A stretch of 64,000 nt of DNA, from NCBI GenBank assembly GCA_012798535.1, contig JAAZMZ010000003.1, forward strand, positions 1 to 64,000. Reading direction: 5' to 3'. Positions 34,888-43,020 of this stretch are shown here, in pieces. This DNA comes from Leptolinea sp. Lineage in GTDB: Bacteria > Chloroflexota > Anaerolineae > Anaerolineales > Anaerolineaceae. The notes beneath the pieces were generated by a model. The model was not told where the DNA came from, made no database searches, and saw only the letters and a list, made by a program, of their open reading frames with translations. The position numbers and the translations under genes were made by a program. Within the stretch, counting starts at the first letter, position 1; every line of letters starts with the position of its first letter.

Positions 34888-35565
34888 ATGACGCGAGAAT
34901 TATTGAACCGCCAGATCAAACAACTGCTGGATCAAGTTCTACTTCTGGGCAGTATGGTTGAACAGGCGACTTACAATGCCATAAATACGCTGAAGACCAG
35001 GGATGTCAAATCCGCCCGCCAGGTTTTTGATGATGACATGTCGATCAATGAGAAACGGTATGCCATTGAGAATGCCATCATTATTACCATTGCTACGCAG
35101 CAACCCATGGCGCATGACCTGCGCACGCTGGCCGCCATCATGGAGATCATTACCGAACTTGAACGGATGGGAGATTATGCCAAAGGCATCGCCAAGGTTA
35201 CCATGCGCCTGGGCGATGCGGATCTAGTTATTCCCATTCGTGAGATTGAACAAATGAGTGAGCTGGGTGTTGGCATGCTGCACAGAGCATTAAGCGCTTT
35301 TGTGAATGAAGATGCCAAGACGGCCAGTAAAATCCCTGCTGAAGATGATGCTGTAGACGCTCTTTTTAATGAGACGTATGGTATTCTGGTCAGCCAGATG
35401 ATCGCCGATCCACATACCATCGAATCCACCAACCTGTTATTATGGGTCATTCATAACCTTGAACGTCTGGCGGATCGGGTGACCAATATCTGTGAACGCA
35501 CCGTTTTCATTGCCACCGGTGAATTGATGGATATGGATCCATCTGACGAAGAAGATAACGAATAA
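34888..35565 (+). CDS. phoU: PhoU phosphate signalling protein
   Basis: A 225-residue protein of two three-helix PhoU repeats. The metal-binding signatures are visible as MEIITELERMGDYAKGIAK (about 85-103) and VIHNLERLADRVTNICER (about 187-204). PhoU links the Pst transporter to PhoR so that PhoR stays in phosphatase mode when phosphate is plentiful, and its loss in other bacteria causes polyphosphate build-up. It follows pstB by 30 bases. Confidence 0.95.
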   Translation: MTRELLNRQIKQLLDQVLLLGSMVEQATYNAINTLKTRDVKSARQVFDDDMSINEKRYAIENAIIITIATQQPMAHDLRTLAAIMEIITELERMGDYAKGIAKVTMRLGDADLVIPIREIEQMSELGVGMLHRALSAFVNEDAKTASKIPAEDDAVDALFNETYGILVSQMIADPHTIESTNLLLWVIHNLERLADRVTNICERTVFIATGELMDMDPSDEEDNE

Positions 35566-35577
35566 TTCTCATTGCAC

Positions 35578-35583
35578 TATAAT
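35578..35583 (+). promoter_or_regulatory. -10 element before the kinase-like pair
   Basis: A perfect TATAAT 38 bases before the ATG at 35621, in the 55-base gap after phoU. No clear -35 sits at the right distance. It might give the downstream genes an extra start independent of the pst promoter. Confidence 0.35.
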
Positions 35584-35620
35584 GATAGAAATATCTTCTT
35601 TTCATTCATAAGGCAGGAGA

Positions 35621-36334
35621 ATGATGTTATCCAGCGGGAACTATCGAGGAAAATTGATTGTCGTCGAAGGCATCGATGGCAGTGGAAAATCAACGCAGAT
35701 CGATCTGCTGCATAAATGGCTGCTTTCCAAAGGCCACTCGGTGTATTTTAGTGAGTGGAATAGCTCCGAGCTTGTCAAATCTACATCGCGCATGGCGAAA
35801 GACAAAAAAATGTTCACACCGACGACATTCAGCCTGATGACAGCCACCGATTTCGCAGATCGATGGGAGCGTTATATCTTCCCTCTATTAAAAGCCGGAG
35901 GGATTGTACTAGCCGATCGTTATGCATTTACGGCCTTTGCAAGGGATGTCGCCCGTGGAGTAGATCCGCAGTGGGTACGCAGTATGTATTCCTTCGCGCC
36001 CATGCCAGATCTCACCCTGTACTTCCGGGTACCTCTGGATGTGGCCGTTGACAGGATCCTTTCCAGCCGGGCAAAGATCAAATACTACGAAGCAGGTATG
36101 GATCTCGGCCTGTCCGATAATAAAGTGACCAGTTTCCGCCTTTTCCAGCAGCGTGTGATCGATGAATACGAGAAGATGGTGGATGAGTTTGGAATGACGG
36201 TGGTTGACGGTACGGAATCGGTTCAAAGAGAACAGAAAATTGTCCGTCAGTTAGTCTCACGAATTCTTCGTGGTTGGGAGGGACTTCCCAATCCAATTCC
36301 GCGCGCACAACGCCGGGCGAGCATTTCTGCATAA
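35621..36334 (+). CDS. Thymidylate-kinase-like P-loop protein, copy 1
   Basis: A 237-residue P-loop kinase of the dTMP-kinase family. Walker A is VVEGIDGSGKSTQ with Lys23. LADRYAFTAFARD is the DRY segment, and PDLTLYFRVPLDVAVDRIL matches the region before the lid. Typical Tmk is about 210 residues and has its own context near DNA polymerase genes. Here it is paired with a paralogue between phoU and a CHAD gene. PPK2 polyphosphate kinases share this fold, so a phosphate-transfer role linked to polyphosphate is possible. Ordinary dTMP kinase remains an alternative. Confidence 0.82.
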   Translation: MMLSSGNYRGKLIVVEGIDGSGKSTQIDLLHKWLLSKGHSVYFSEWNSSELVKSTSRMAKDKKMFTPTTFSLMTATDFADRWERYIFPLLKAGGIVLADRYAFTAFARDVARGVDPQWVRSMYSFAPMPDLTLYFRVPLDVAVDRILSSRAKIKYYEAGMDLGLSDNKVTSFRLFQQRVIDEYEKMVDEFGMTVVDGTESVQREQKIVRQLVSRILRGWEGLPNPIPRAQRRASISA

Positions 36335-36344
36335 GGGAGGCACT

Positions 36345-37040
36345 ATGCATTCAGTTGAATTTTATGGAGCCGGTTTCCCTTATAGCCCGGTGAAGGAACT
36401 GGAAGGGAAACTGATTGTATTAGAAGGTACGGATGGCGTGGGTCGTTCCACGCAGATTCAATTGTTACGACGCTGGTTGGAAGATGAGGGGTATGCCGTC
36501 AGTGATACTGGCTTGCATCGTTCTCCTCTCACTCAAGCAGGGTTGGAATCGGCAAAGAACGGGCATACGTTAAGTCCGTTAACGATGAGTCTTTTCTATG
36601 CGACCGATTTTGCCGACCGTCTGGAGAATCAGATCATCCCCGCATTAAAAGCCGGTTTTATTGTGCTTTCTGACCGTTATTTCTTTTCGATCATCGCCCG
36701 CGATATCGTACGTGGCGCTGATCCATTCAGAGCACGATTGATCTATGGCTTCGCGTTGAAACCGGACCTGGTTATTTATATGCGATCGGATATTGATTCT
36801 CTGGTGGCCCGGTTGGTTCACGGCCGTGGATTCGATTACTGGGAATCGGGGATGGATATTCGTTGTGCCGATAATATCTATGACAGTTTTGTGACCTATC
36901 AGGGAAAGTTGATCGACCAGTTTGACAGGATGTCAGAAGAATTTGGTTTTGTCAGTGTGGATGCCACTAGACCAGTCCAGGCAGTGTTCAATGACCTGAA
37001 AACGCAGATAAAAGGATTACTGGAGCGTTTGCCTGACTAA
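36345..37040 (+). CDS. Thymidylate-kinase-like P-loop protein, copy 2, Walker A Lys replaced
   Basis: A 231-residue paralogue of the preceding gene, ten bases after it. The ATG at 36345 is chosen because AAGGGAGG lies just before it. The P-loop reads GTDGVGRST, so the catalytic Lys of Walker A is Arg34. The DRY segment is LSDRYFFSIIARDIVRG, and PDLVIYMRSDIDSLVARLV follows. Arg in this position usually hurts ATP hydrolysis, so this may be a regulatory or structural partner of copy 1. Both keep an unusual ARD-x-x-RG element, implying a shared substrate. Function unknown. Confidence 0.8.
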   Translation: MHSVEFYGAGFPYSPVKELEGKLIVLEGTDGVGRSTQIQLLRRWLEDEGYAVSDTGLHRSPLTQAGLESAKNGHTLSPLTMSLFYATDFADRLENQIIPALKAGFIVLSDRYFFSIIARDIVRGADPFRARLIYGFALKPDLVIYMRSDIDSLVARLVHGRGFDYWESGMDIRCADNIYDSFVTYQGKLIDQFDRMSEEFGFVSVDATRPVQAVFNDLKTQIKGLLERLPD

Positions 37041-37088
37041 ACATAGTGATTAATTGAACAACAGGTGGCCAGTGGTTAGGAGAATCTG

Positions 37089-38105
37089 GTGAAACAGAAG
37101 CCGGAAGAGAGTATCCGCATATTTGCTGCCGGTCTGGTTCTAAAACAACTGGACGTTCTTAATGTTGAAATCCCGCGGGTTCGAATAGCAAGGGATATCG
37201 AAGCGGTGCATCGCATGCGGGTATCTAGCCGCAGAATGCGGGCGGTTCTGGACATTTTTCAAGATTGCCTTCCGGCTAAACGCGGACCAATCTGGCAGCA
37301 GACCATCCGCAAGCTTACCGGCGCCCTGGGTGCGGCCAGAGACACCGATGTGCAAATAGTTTCGGTTGCCGATACGATAAGAATGCTGCCTGATCCGTTG
37401 CTGAAACCCGGCCTCCGTCGTTTGTTATTGCGATTAAAACAAAGACGAGCAAAACTGCAATCCCGTCTGTTAACCCGCCTGGAGGATTTTGAAACCTCAG
37501 GCCATGTGGAAGAGATGAAAGCGGCTTTCGGCGAAATTTCCGCCCGAAACCTTGAAGTATATCTGTATACGCCGGAATTATACCGGCGATCGTTTAACAA
37601 AATCCACGCCGCTTACCAGGTATTCTCCTCCTACGAAGAAAAGGTCAGAGATCCCTCCAATGTAAGTGACTTACACGCCATGCGTATAGCCGGAAAGAAC
37701 CTCCGGTATGTAATGGAGTGTTTTGCTACTCTTTATTCCAATGAATTAAAACAGCCTCTGGGCGTCATGCGGTCAGCCCAGGACCTGCTGGGTGCCATTC
37801 ATGATTGTGACGTCTGGACTATGGAACTCCCCGGTTTTCTTGACAGAGAACGTGAAAGAACTATAGCATATTTTGGACGTGAACGTAACAGCGGTCGGTT
37901 TGAACCGGGAATCCGCTACTTTCTTGAGTTAAAAACCCATAACCGGGAAGAGTATTATCAGTCCTTCATTACCAGATGGGATGAATGGAAAACCGAAGGA
38001 ATCTGGGACAGCCTGTTCCAGGTATTGCAGGTTCCATTCTTTAATGAAAAAGATGTTATGCCAAGGTCTATGATTGACCAGATCAGAATTGGAGGAAACC
38101 AATGA
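37089..38105 (+). CDS. CHAD-domain protein
   Basis: A 338-residue all-helical CHAD protein starting at GTG. The two half-domain signatures are clear: AVHRMRVSSRRMRAVLDIF at about 39-57 and DLHAMRIAGKNLRYVMECF at about 198-216, each rich in His/Arg/Lys lining a basic pore. CHAD domains bind inorganic polyphosphate and localise to polyphosphate granules in studied bacteria. No CYTH triphosphatase domain is fused. Its position in a pst-phoU run supports a polyphosphate role. It overlaps the next gene by ATGA. Confidence 0.93.
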   Translation: MKQKPEESIRIFAAGLVLKQLDVLNVEIPRVRIARDIEAVHRMRVSSRRMRAVLDIFQDCLPAKRGPIWQQTIRKLTGALGAARDTDVQIVSVADTIRMLPDPLLKPGLRRLLLRLKQRRAKLQSRLLTRLEDFETSGHVEEMKAAFGEISARNLEVYLYTPELYRRSFNKIHAAYQVFSSYEEKVRDPSNVSDLHAMRIAGKNLRYVMECFATLYSNELKQPLGVMRSAQDLLGAIHDCDVWTMELPGFLDRERERTIAYFGRERNSGRFEPGIRYFLELKTHNREEYYQSFITRWDEWKTEGIWDSLFQVLQVPFFNEKDVMPRSMIDQIRIGGNQ

Positions 38106-39010
38106 AGGTCGCGCTGCTCTCGGATGTTCATGGAAATCTTCAGGCTCTGGAAGCTGTTCTATCACATGCCGGTGAAATGAAAATTAAACAGATCTGGAAT
38201 CTGGGAGATTTCACCGGCTTTGGCGCCTGCCCTGAACAGGTTATCCAGGTATTGAAAAAAAGAAAAGCGGTCAGCATAATCGGGAATTATGATCAAAAAG
38301 TGCTGAAGATTCCCCGGAAAATGGACGAATGGAAAGAGACGAAAATTCCCGAGAAATGGTTCGCCTTCCACTGGTCTTATCAACAATTATCAAAAAAAAG
38401 CATAGACTACCTGAAGTCACTTCCGGAAACATATAAAGAGAACGTCAAACACTGGAAAGTATTATTCACACATGGGAGTCCTGAGTCGAACGAAGAAGCA
38501 TTGAATGATGAAACACCGCAGGAACGATTACGGGATCTGGCTCATAGAGCACATGCCAACATTATCCTATGCGGCCATTCACACAAACCCTTTATGCGAT
38601 TTGCAGGAGGCTCGATCTTCATTAATCCGGGAAGCGTAGGACGTCCGTTTGATGGAGATCCGCGAGCTTCATATGCCGTGCTTTCGATCAAGAAGCAAAA
38701 GGTGGAAGTGGACTTCTTCCGTATCGAGTATGACGTGGAAAAAGCCGCTGGCCTGCAAATTGAGGCGGGTTTACCGCCGGAATTTGCTGAAATGACCCGG
38801 CGGGGAATCAGCCTTGATGATCTTGCCCGAGAGAAATCCCTTTCACAGAGCAAACCAGAAGACAATGATAGTGCGAAATCGGTACATTCTGGGAAGAAGG
38901 TGGAAGCGCCTGATGAAAGTGTCGAAGTGACCCGTGAAGTTGTTCAAACGGATGAACCAGAGAAAAAAAACACCAGACGCCGGAAACCGGCGGCAAATGA
39001 TCCGGCTTGA
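38102..39010 (+). CDS. Calcineurin-like metallophosphoesterase
   Basis: A 302-residue cytoplasmic phosphoesterase. Metal ligands appear in order: LLSDVHGNLQALEAV, WNLGDFTGFG, IIGNYDQK (Tyr in place of the usual His), LFTHGSPES and ILCGHSHKPFM with NPGSVGRPFDG. This is the YfcE/MPE subgroup, which acts on phosphodiesters or phosphomonoesters. The last 60 residues form a charged, Glu/Lys-rich tail. It overlaps both neighbours (ATGA and TTGA), so it is part of the polyphosphate-linked run. The substrate is not known. Confidence 0.9.
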   Translation: MKVALLSDVHGNLQALEAVLSHAGEMKIKQIWNLGDFTGFGACPEQVIQVLKKRKAVSIIGNYDQKVLKIPRKMDEWKETKIPEKWFAFHWSYQQLSKKSIDYLKSLPETYKENVKHWKVLFTHGSPESNEEALNDETPQERLRDLAHRAHANIILCGHSHKPFMRFAGGSIFINPGSVGRPFDGDPRASYAVLSIKKQKVEVDFFRIEYDVEKAAGLQIEAGLPPEFAEMTRRGISLDDLAREKSLSQSKPEDNDSAKSVHSGKKVEAPDESVEVTREVVQTDEPEKKNTRRRKPAANDPA

Positions 39011-39624
39011 CCGCTCAGAATATGGATGAATCTGCTGACCCTTCCACTCTTAATGCCGTTATCGCGCTCGCGAAGACATGCGAATCGGAATATGAGCATG
39101 TCACCCATGTCGCTAGTCTTACCCTGCGGCTATTCGATGACTTGAAAGATCTGCATGGTATGGGTGAGGAGGATCGCTTTCTGTTACGCTGTGCCGCCAT
39201 TCTGCATGATATCGGCTGGGTGGAAGGATGGCAAAACCATCACAAGACTGCTCTGCGCATTATTCTGGAAACACCGCTGCTTCCTTTTAACCACAGGGAA
39301 CGACTCATCATTGGTTCCATTGCGCGGTATCACAGAAAAGCCCTACCCAGCATGGTGCACGATCATTTTGCGTCATTATCCCCGGAAGACCGAAAAAGGG
39401 TGCAGATGTTATCCTCTTTTTTACGATTGGCCGATGGATTGGACCGAACACATCAGGGAAAAATCCGAGATCTGAGCTGCAAACTCCAGAAAACCAAAAT
39501 CAAAATATTGTGCGCGTCTGACTCTGCTGCTATTGAAGAATGGAAGGGTGGTTATCACAAACTGGATTTGTTATCATTAATGACCAATAAGGAAATCCAA
39601 ATCAAGATTGTTCCCCTGGTGTGA
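39007..39624 (+). CDS. HD-domain protein, Ppx/GppA C-terminal-like
   Basis: A protein of about 205 residues with metal-binding HD motif AAILHDIGWVEGWQNHH and a later LRLADGLDRTHQGKI. The latter closely recalls the C-terminal HD domain of Ppx/GppA exopolyphosphatases, present here without the N-terminal actin-like catalytic domain. As a free HD protein it could be a phosphohydrolase or a polyphosphate-binding accessory. The start is a TTG overlapping the previous stop, or the in-frame ATG at 39022. The similarity is judged by eye only. Confidence 0.78.
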   Translation: MTAQNMDESADPSTLNAVIALAKTCESEYEHVTHVASLTLRLFDDLKDLHGMGEEDRFLLRCAAILHDIGWVEGWQNHHKTALRIILETPLLPFNHRERLIIGSIARYHRKALPSMVHDHFASLSPEDRKRVQMLSSFLRLADGLDRTHQGKIRDLSCKLQKTKIKILCASDSAAIEEWKGGYHKLDLLSLMTNKEIQIKIVPLV

Positions 39625-40433
39625 CAATGGCCCAATATCCGATCATCACGCTTTTGACTGATTTTGGAATAAGTGATCCCTATGTGGGAATAATGAAAGG
39701 GATCATTGAGGATATTTCACCGAATTCTCGAATTATCGATCTTACACATTTGATCCCTCCACAGAACGTTCGCGCCGGTGCTCTGGCACTGGAAAGATCT
39801 TATAAATATTTCCCGGCAGGTACCATTCATCTGGCGGTAATCGATTCGGGAGTGGGATCCAACCGGCACGCGCTTGTCATGCGGGCAGAGCATTATCTGT
39901 TTGTTGGACCGGATAACGGTTTGTTCTCATTTGTTATCCAGCGTGCGAAAGAAAAAGATAAAAAATTTAAAGTTTACAAACTAGAAAATCCTCGATATCG
40001 GTTGGAACCGGTAAGCCCCATTTTCCATGGGCGGGAGCTGTTCGCACCGGCGGCCGCCTATCTGGCGGCCGGCGCAGCGGTCGAAGAATTTGGTGAAGTG
40101 ATTCCCAATCCGGTGATTCTGGGTATGCCTGTCCCGGAACCATCCAGCGGCGGGTGGATGGGTGAGGTCTGGGCAATCGATCATTTTGGAAGTCTGGAGA
40201 CGAATCTGGACAGCAAGCTGCTCTTTGGATGCAATCCCAAGATGATCAAAATCCGTATTAAAGGGAAGATTATTGATCACTGGGTTAGTACTTTCTCTGA
40301 AGGAAATCCCGGAGAACTGGTGGCGCTGGTGAATAGTGCCGACCGGCTGACAATTTGCATGGTCAACGGCAATGCCGCCAGTGTTCTGGGCGCCGGGATG
40401 GGTACTCCGGTGGAATTAATCCTGAACGGATAA
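39621..40433 (+). CDS. DUF62 SAM hydroxide adenosyltransferase
   Basis: A 270-residue enzyme of the SAM chlorinase/fluorinase superfamily. The start shows ITLLTDFGISDPYVGIMKG, then IDLTHLIPPQNVRAGALAL, FVGPDNGLFS and FHGRELFAPAAAYLA, the standard DUF62 set. Most bacterial members hydrolyse SAM to adenosine and methionine; the halogenase loop of FlA/SalL is not apparent. The start is GTG at 39621 or ATG at 39627. It closes the phosphate-linked gene run. Its tie to phosphate is not obvious, and it may only share the transcript. Confidence 0.9.
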   Translation: MTMAQYPIITLLTDFGISDPYVGIMKGIIEDISPNSRIIDLTHLIPPQNVRAGALALERSYKYFPAGTIHLAVIDSGVGSNRHALVMRAEHYLFVGPDNGLFSFVIQRAKEKDKKFKVYKLENPRYRLEPVSPIFHGRELFAPAAAYLAAGAAVEEFGEVIPNPVILGMPVPEPSSGGWMGEVWAIDHFGSLETNLDSKLLFGCNPKMIKIRIKGKIIDHWVSTFSEGNPGELVALVNSADRLTICMVNGNAASVLGAGMGTPVELILNG

Positions 40434-40592
40434 GATATCCATTCCTTTTGTAGTTATCCCATATACAGGGGCATTTTCAGGTTTAGATTTGCATTAATCT
40501 TCTATTAATGTTTCACACATTCGGTGTATACTACTGAGTAACTTTTAAAATCCAACTGGGTTAACAACAAAAACAGAATACGGTGAGGAAAA

Positions 40593-41720
40593 ATGATCAC
40601 AGTAGAACAGATTGATCTTGCAAATAAGCATCAGGTAGACGAATTTGTCATGCTGCCATTCCGTCTATATAAAAATCATCCTCAATGGGTACCTCCATTC
40701 ATCAATGATATTAAGTTGATGTTGAACAAGAAGAAGCATCCGTTCTATGAATTGAATGATGCCGATTTCTTCGCTGTCTATCGAGATGGTCAAATGGTAG
40801 GTCGGATTGCTGCCATGGAGAACCGGTCATTCAACGAGTATCACAAAACAAAAAAAGCCCAGTTTTACCTGTTTGATATCGAGAATGATCAGGAAGCCGC
40901 CAATGCGCTTTTCGCGCGTACTTTCGACTGGGCGCGGGCTCGCGGGTTGGACACTCTGGTAGGCCCGAAAGGTTTTTCCGCGTTCGACGGCTACGGTATT
41001 CTGGTGGAAGGTTTTGAAGAGCGCCAGATGATGATCATGATGAACTATAACTATGATTACTATCCTAAACTGGTCGAGGCGATCGGATTTGAAAAGGAAG
41101 TTGATTTTGTCTCCTGTTATCTATCTCGCGAAAACTTCCGACTTCCCGAGAAGGCGCAGGAGATCGCCCGCCGGGTACGCGAACGTGGCTCATTCAAAGT
41201 GATTGATTTCAAGAACAAACGCCAGATCGTTAAAATGGCCGATGAGATCGGCCATGCCTATAACGATACGTTTGTCAACAACTGGGAATATTATCCTTTG
41301 ACACAGGGAGAAATCGACCTGCTAGTGCAGAATCTGTTGTCTGTGATTGATCATCGACTGGTCAAGATCATTACCTACAACGACAAGATCGTCGGATTCC
41401 TACTGGCTTTCCCGGATATTTCCGCAGCGTTGCAGCGGCACGGTGGAAAAATAACCATCTGGGGGATCATAGATATGATGATGGAAATGAAAAAGGCAAA
41501 AGTGGTTTCATTGAATGGAGCCGGCGTTCTGCCTGAATATCACGGACGCGGTGGGGCGGCCCTGCTTTATTCAGAAATGCAACATTCTATCGAAGCTTTT
41601 AATTATGAACATGGAGAATTGACCCAGGTGGCCGAAACGGCCGTTCAGATGCGCAAGGACCTGATCAATGTTGGCGGCAGGCCATACAAGAACCACCGGG
41701 TTTACCGGATCAAGTTATAA
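40593..41720 (+). CDS. YghO-like GNAT acetyltransferase family protein
   Basis: A 375-residue protein like YghO of E. coli. The start has FVMLPFRLYKNHPQWVPPF, then HPFYELNDADFFAVYRDGQMVGRIAAM, and GPKGFSAFDGYGILVEGFEE near 124. A GNAT acyl-CoA loop is suggested near the C-terminus by LPEYHGRGGAALLYSEM. The donor and target are not known. The gene is single, ends at a probable terminator shared with a convergent gene, and is preceded by a 159-base AT-rich gap that must hold its promoter. Confidence 0.82.
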   Translation: MITVEQIDLANKHQVDEFVMLPFRLYKNHPQWVPPFINDIKLMLNKKKHPFYELNDADFFAVYRDGQMVGRIAAMENRSFNEYHKTKKAQFYLFDIENDQEAANALFARTFDWARARGLDTLVGPKGFSAFDGYGILVEGFEERQMMIMMNYNYDYYPKLVEAIGFEKEVDFVSCYLSRENFRLPEKAQEIARRVRERGSFKVIDFKNKRQIVKMADEIGHAYNDTFVNNWEYYPLTQGEIDLLVQNLLSVIDHRLVKIITYNDKIVGFLLAFPDISAALQRHGGKITIWGIIDMMMEMKKAKVVSLNGAGVLPEYHGRGGAALLYSEMQHSIEAFNYEHGELTQVAETAVQMRKDLINVGGRPYKNHRVYRIKL

Positions 41721-41729
41721 AAACCCAGG

Positions 41730-41757
41730 GCTGCCTCAACCGGCAGCTTATTTTTAT
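41730..41757 (+). terminator. Terminator of the YghO-like gene
   Basis: GCTGCC (41730-41735) pairs with GGCAGC (41742-41747) over a six-base loop, followed by TTATTTTTAT. The stem is short but GC-rich and the T-run is good. It overlaps the end of the convergent GT-C gene. Confidence 0.6.
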
Positions 41758-43001
41758 CGGGTGGTTTTAAGCGCGACCCATACGGCGTCGATTGCGGCTG
41801 CCTGAGAAATCGAAAATAATGGGATCAGAAATATGTAGTATCTCTGAAAGGGTGCAGCGGTTAAACCCATCAGACTAAATAGACAAACCACGGTTATCAT
41901 CAGGAATAGTAAGCGGGGACTCTTCTTCGGCGGCTGGTCTGTTTTTATCTGTCTGCATATCACAATCCAACCGAGAATGGTCAGTATCAACAGAACACCG
42001 CCGCCGAAAAAACCACGGGCCAGATTATTCTGCGGCTGTGCAACGTACGCTTCTTCGACCGCCCGGGTTTCCTCTTTGTAGTTGAGAACGTCAGCTATTG
42101 CCGGCGGTTGTATGAACACCTGGGCGATCAGAATGACGGATCGCTCCAGTGGATTGGGGGACAGATGATAATCTACCTCCATACGCGAAGATAGATCGGA
42201 GCGCAGCGCTATCCCCCGGTCAATAGCCTGCAGGGGATATTTCCAGAATACCGGATTGACCAGAATAGTTATGACCGAAATTCCCACTAGGTATTCCAAA
42301 CAGCGCAGAATGCGTTTGCGCCAGGTGTCTTCGTGTGGCAGAAACACCAGTTCAAGTACACCCATTCCGGCCAGCGGGATGGCCGTTTGTTTGGTATTGA
42401 CAGCCAATCCGGCGGCCAGCGCTGCAAACCAGGCGCTTTTCTTCAGATCGATCAGAAGCCAGGCAAGAGCACAAAATACGCATAGAGCCGCGCTTTCCGC
42501 CATAGCCCGCCGGGTATGGATTAGTATCAGAGCGTTGGATGAAAACAGGAAAAATGCGAGAATCGCCGTCTGCCGGTTGGTGACTCTTTTGGCCAGCAGG
42601 AAAAAGAAAAGGCAGGTGAGGGGGAATAACCAGGCAACCGACCACCTGGCCGCCAGCAGCGAAGCATTGGAGGGCAGAGCACCGGCCGTGGCGTTTTCAT
42701 GCCAGCTGGCAGACCAGTTCCAGTCCGCCGTTACCGGCGGCTGGCCCAGAAGGTGCATCCCCCAGCCGATCAACATGCGGGTGATCGGAGAATCGATCAG
42801 CCGGTAACGCATTCGCAGGTCTACGGCCGCCAGCGGAGTAAATGCCAGATCGACTGGTTGCCGCAGGGCATCTGCACTCATAAAGATCTGAGTAGTTTCA
42901 TCCGGGTGAAAAGGGACGGCTCCCAAACCGGAGAAGTAGTTCCAGAAGATTAGAAGCAGCAGAAGTATCAGGATGGTTCTAGACCACGGGAAGGTTTTCA
43001 T
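41754..43001 (-). CDS. GT-C (ArnT/PMT-like) membrane glycosyltransferase
   Basis: A 415-residue polytopic protein with about ten membrane helices. The first outside loop has PFHPDETTQIFMSADALRQ, the acidic DE motif of the GT39/ArnT superfamily. Such enzymes use polyprenyl-phosphate sugars and work on the outer face of the membrane. It is transcribed away from the long run of similar plus-strand genes, with only 19 bases between the two start codons. The acceptor is unknown. Confidence 0.85.
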   Translation of the reverse strand: MKTFPWSRTILILLLLLIFWNYFSGLGAVPFHPDETTQIFMSADALRQPVDLAFTPLAAVDLRMRYRLIDSPITRMLIGWGMHLLGQPPVTADWNWSASWHENATAGALPSNASLLAARWSVAWLFPLTCLFFFLLAKRVTNRQTAILAFFLFSSNALILIHTRRAMAESAALCVFCALAWLLIDLKKSAWFAALAAGLAVNTKQTAIPLAGMGVLELVFLPHEDTWRKRILRCLEYLVGISVITILVNPVFWKYPLQAIDRGIALRSDLSSRMEVDYHLSPNPLERSVILIAQVFIQPPAIADVLNYKEETRAVEEAYVAQPQNNLARGFFGGGVLLILTILGWIVICRQIKTDQPPKKSPRLLFLMITVVCLFSLMGLTAAPFQRYYIFLIPLFSISQAAAIDAVWVALKTTR

Positions 43002-43008
43002 TTTGCGC

Positions 43009-43014
43009 TACAAT
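43009..43014 (+). promoter_or_regulatory. -10 element just before a GT-C gene
   Basis: TACAAT ends six bases before the ATG at 43021, so an RNA starting from it would be leaderless or nearly so. No -35 is evident. There is no Shine-Dalgarno sequence before this ATG, which fits a leaderless start. Confidence 0.35.
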
Positions 43015-43020
43015 ATTTTG

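Noticed and set aside
39621-40433. Halogenase (SAM chlorinase or fluorinase)
   Set aside because: It is the broad DUF62 form. No halogen-specific loop was seen and most members hydrolyse SAM.
42973-43020. Upstream start of the GT-C gene at 42973
   Set aside because: It would overlap the start of the divergent GT-C gene. The ATG at 43021 gives a normal first membrane helix.
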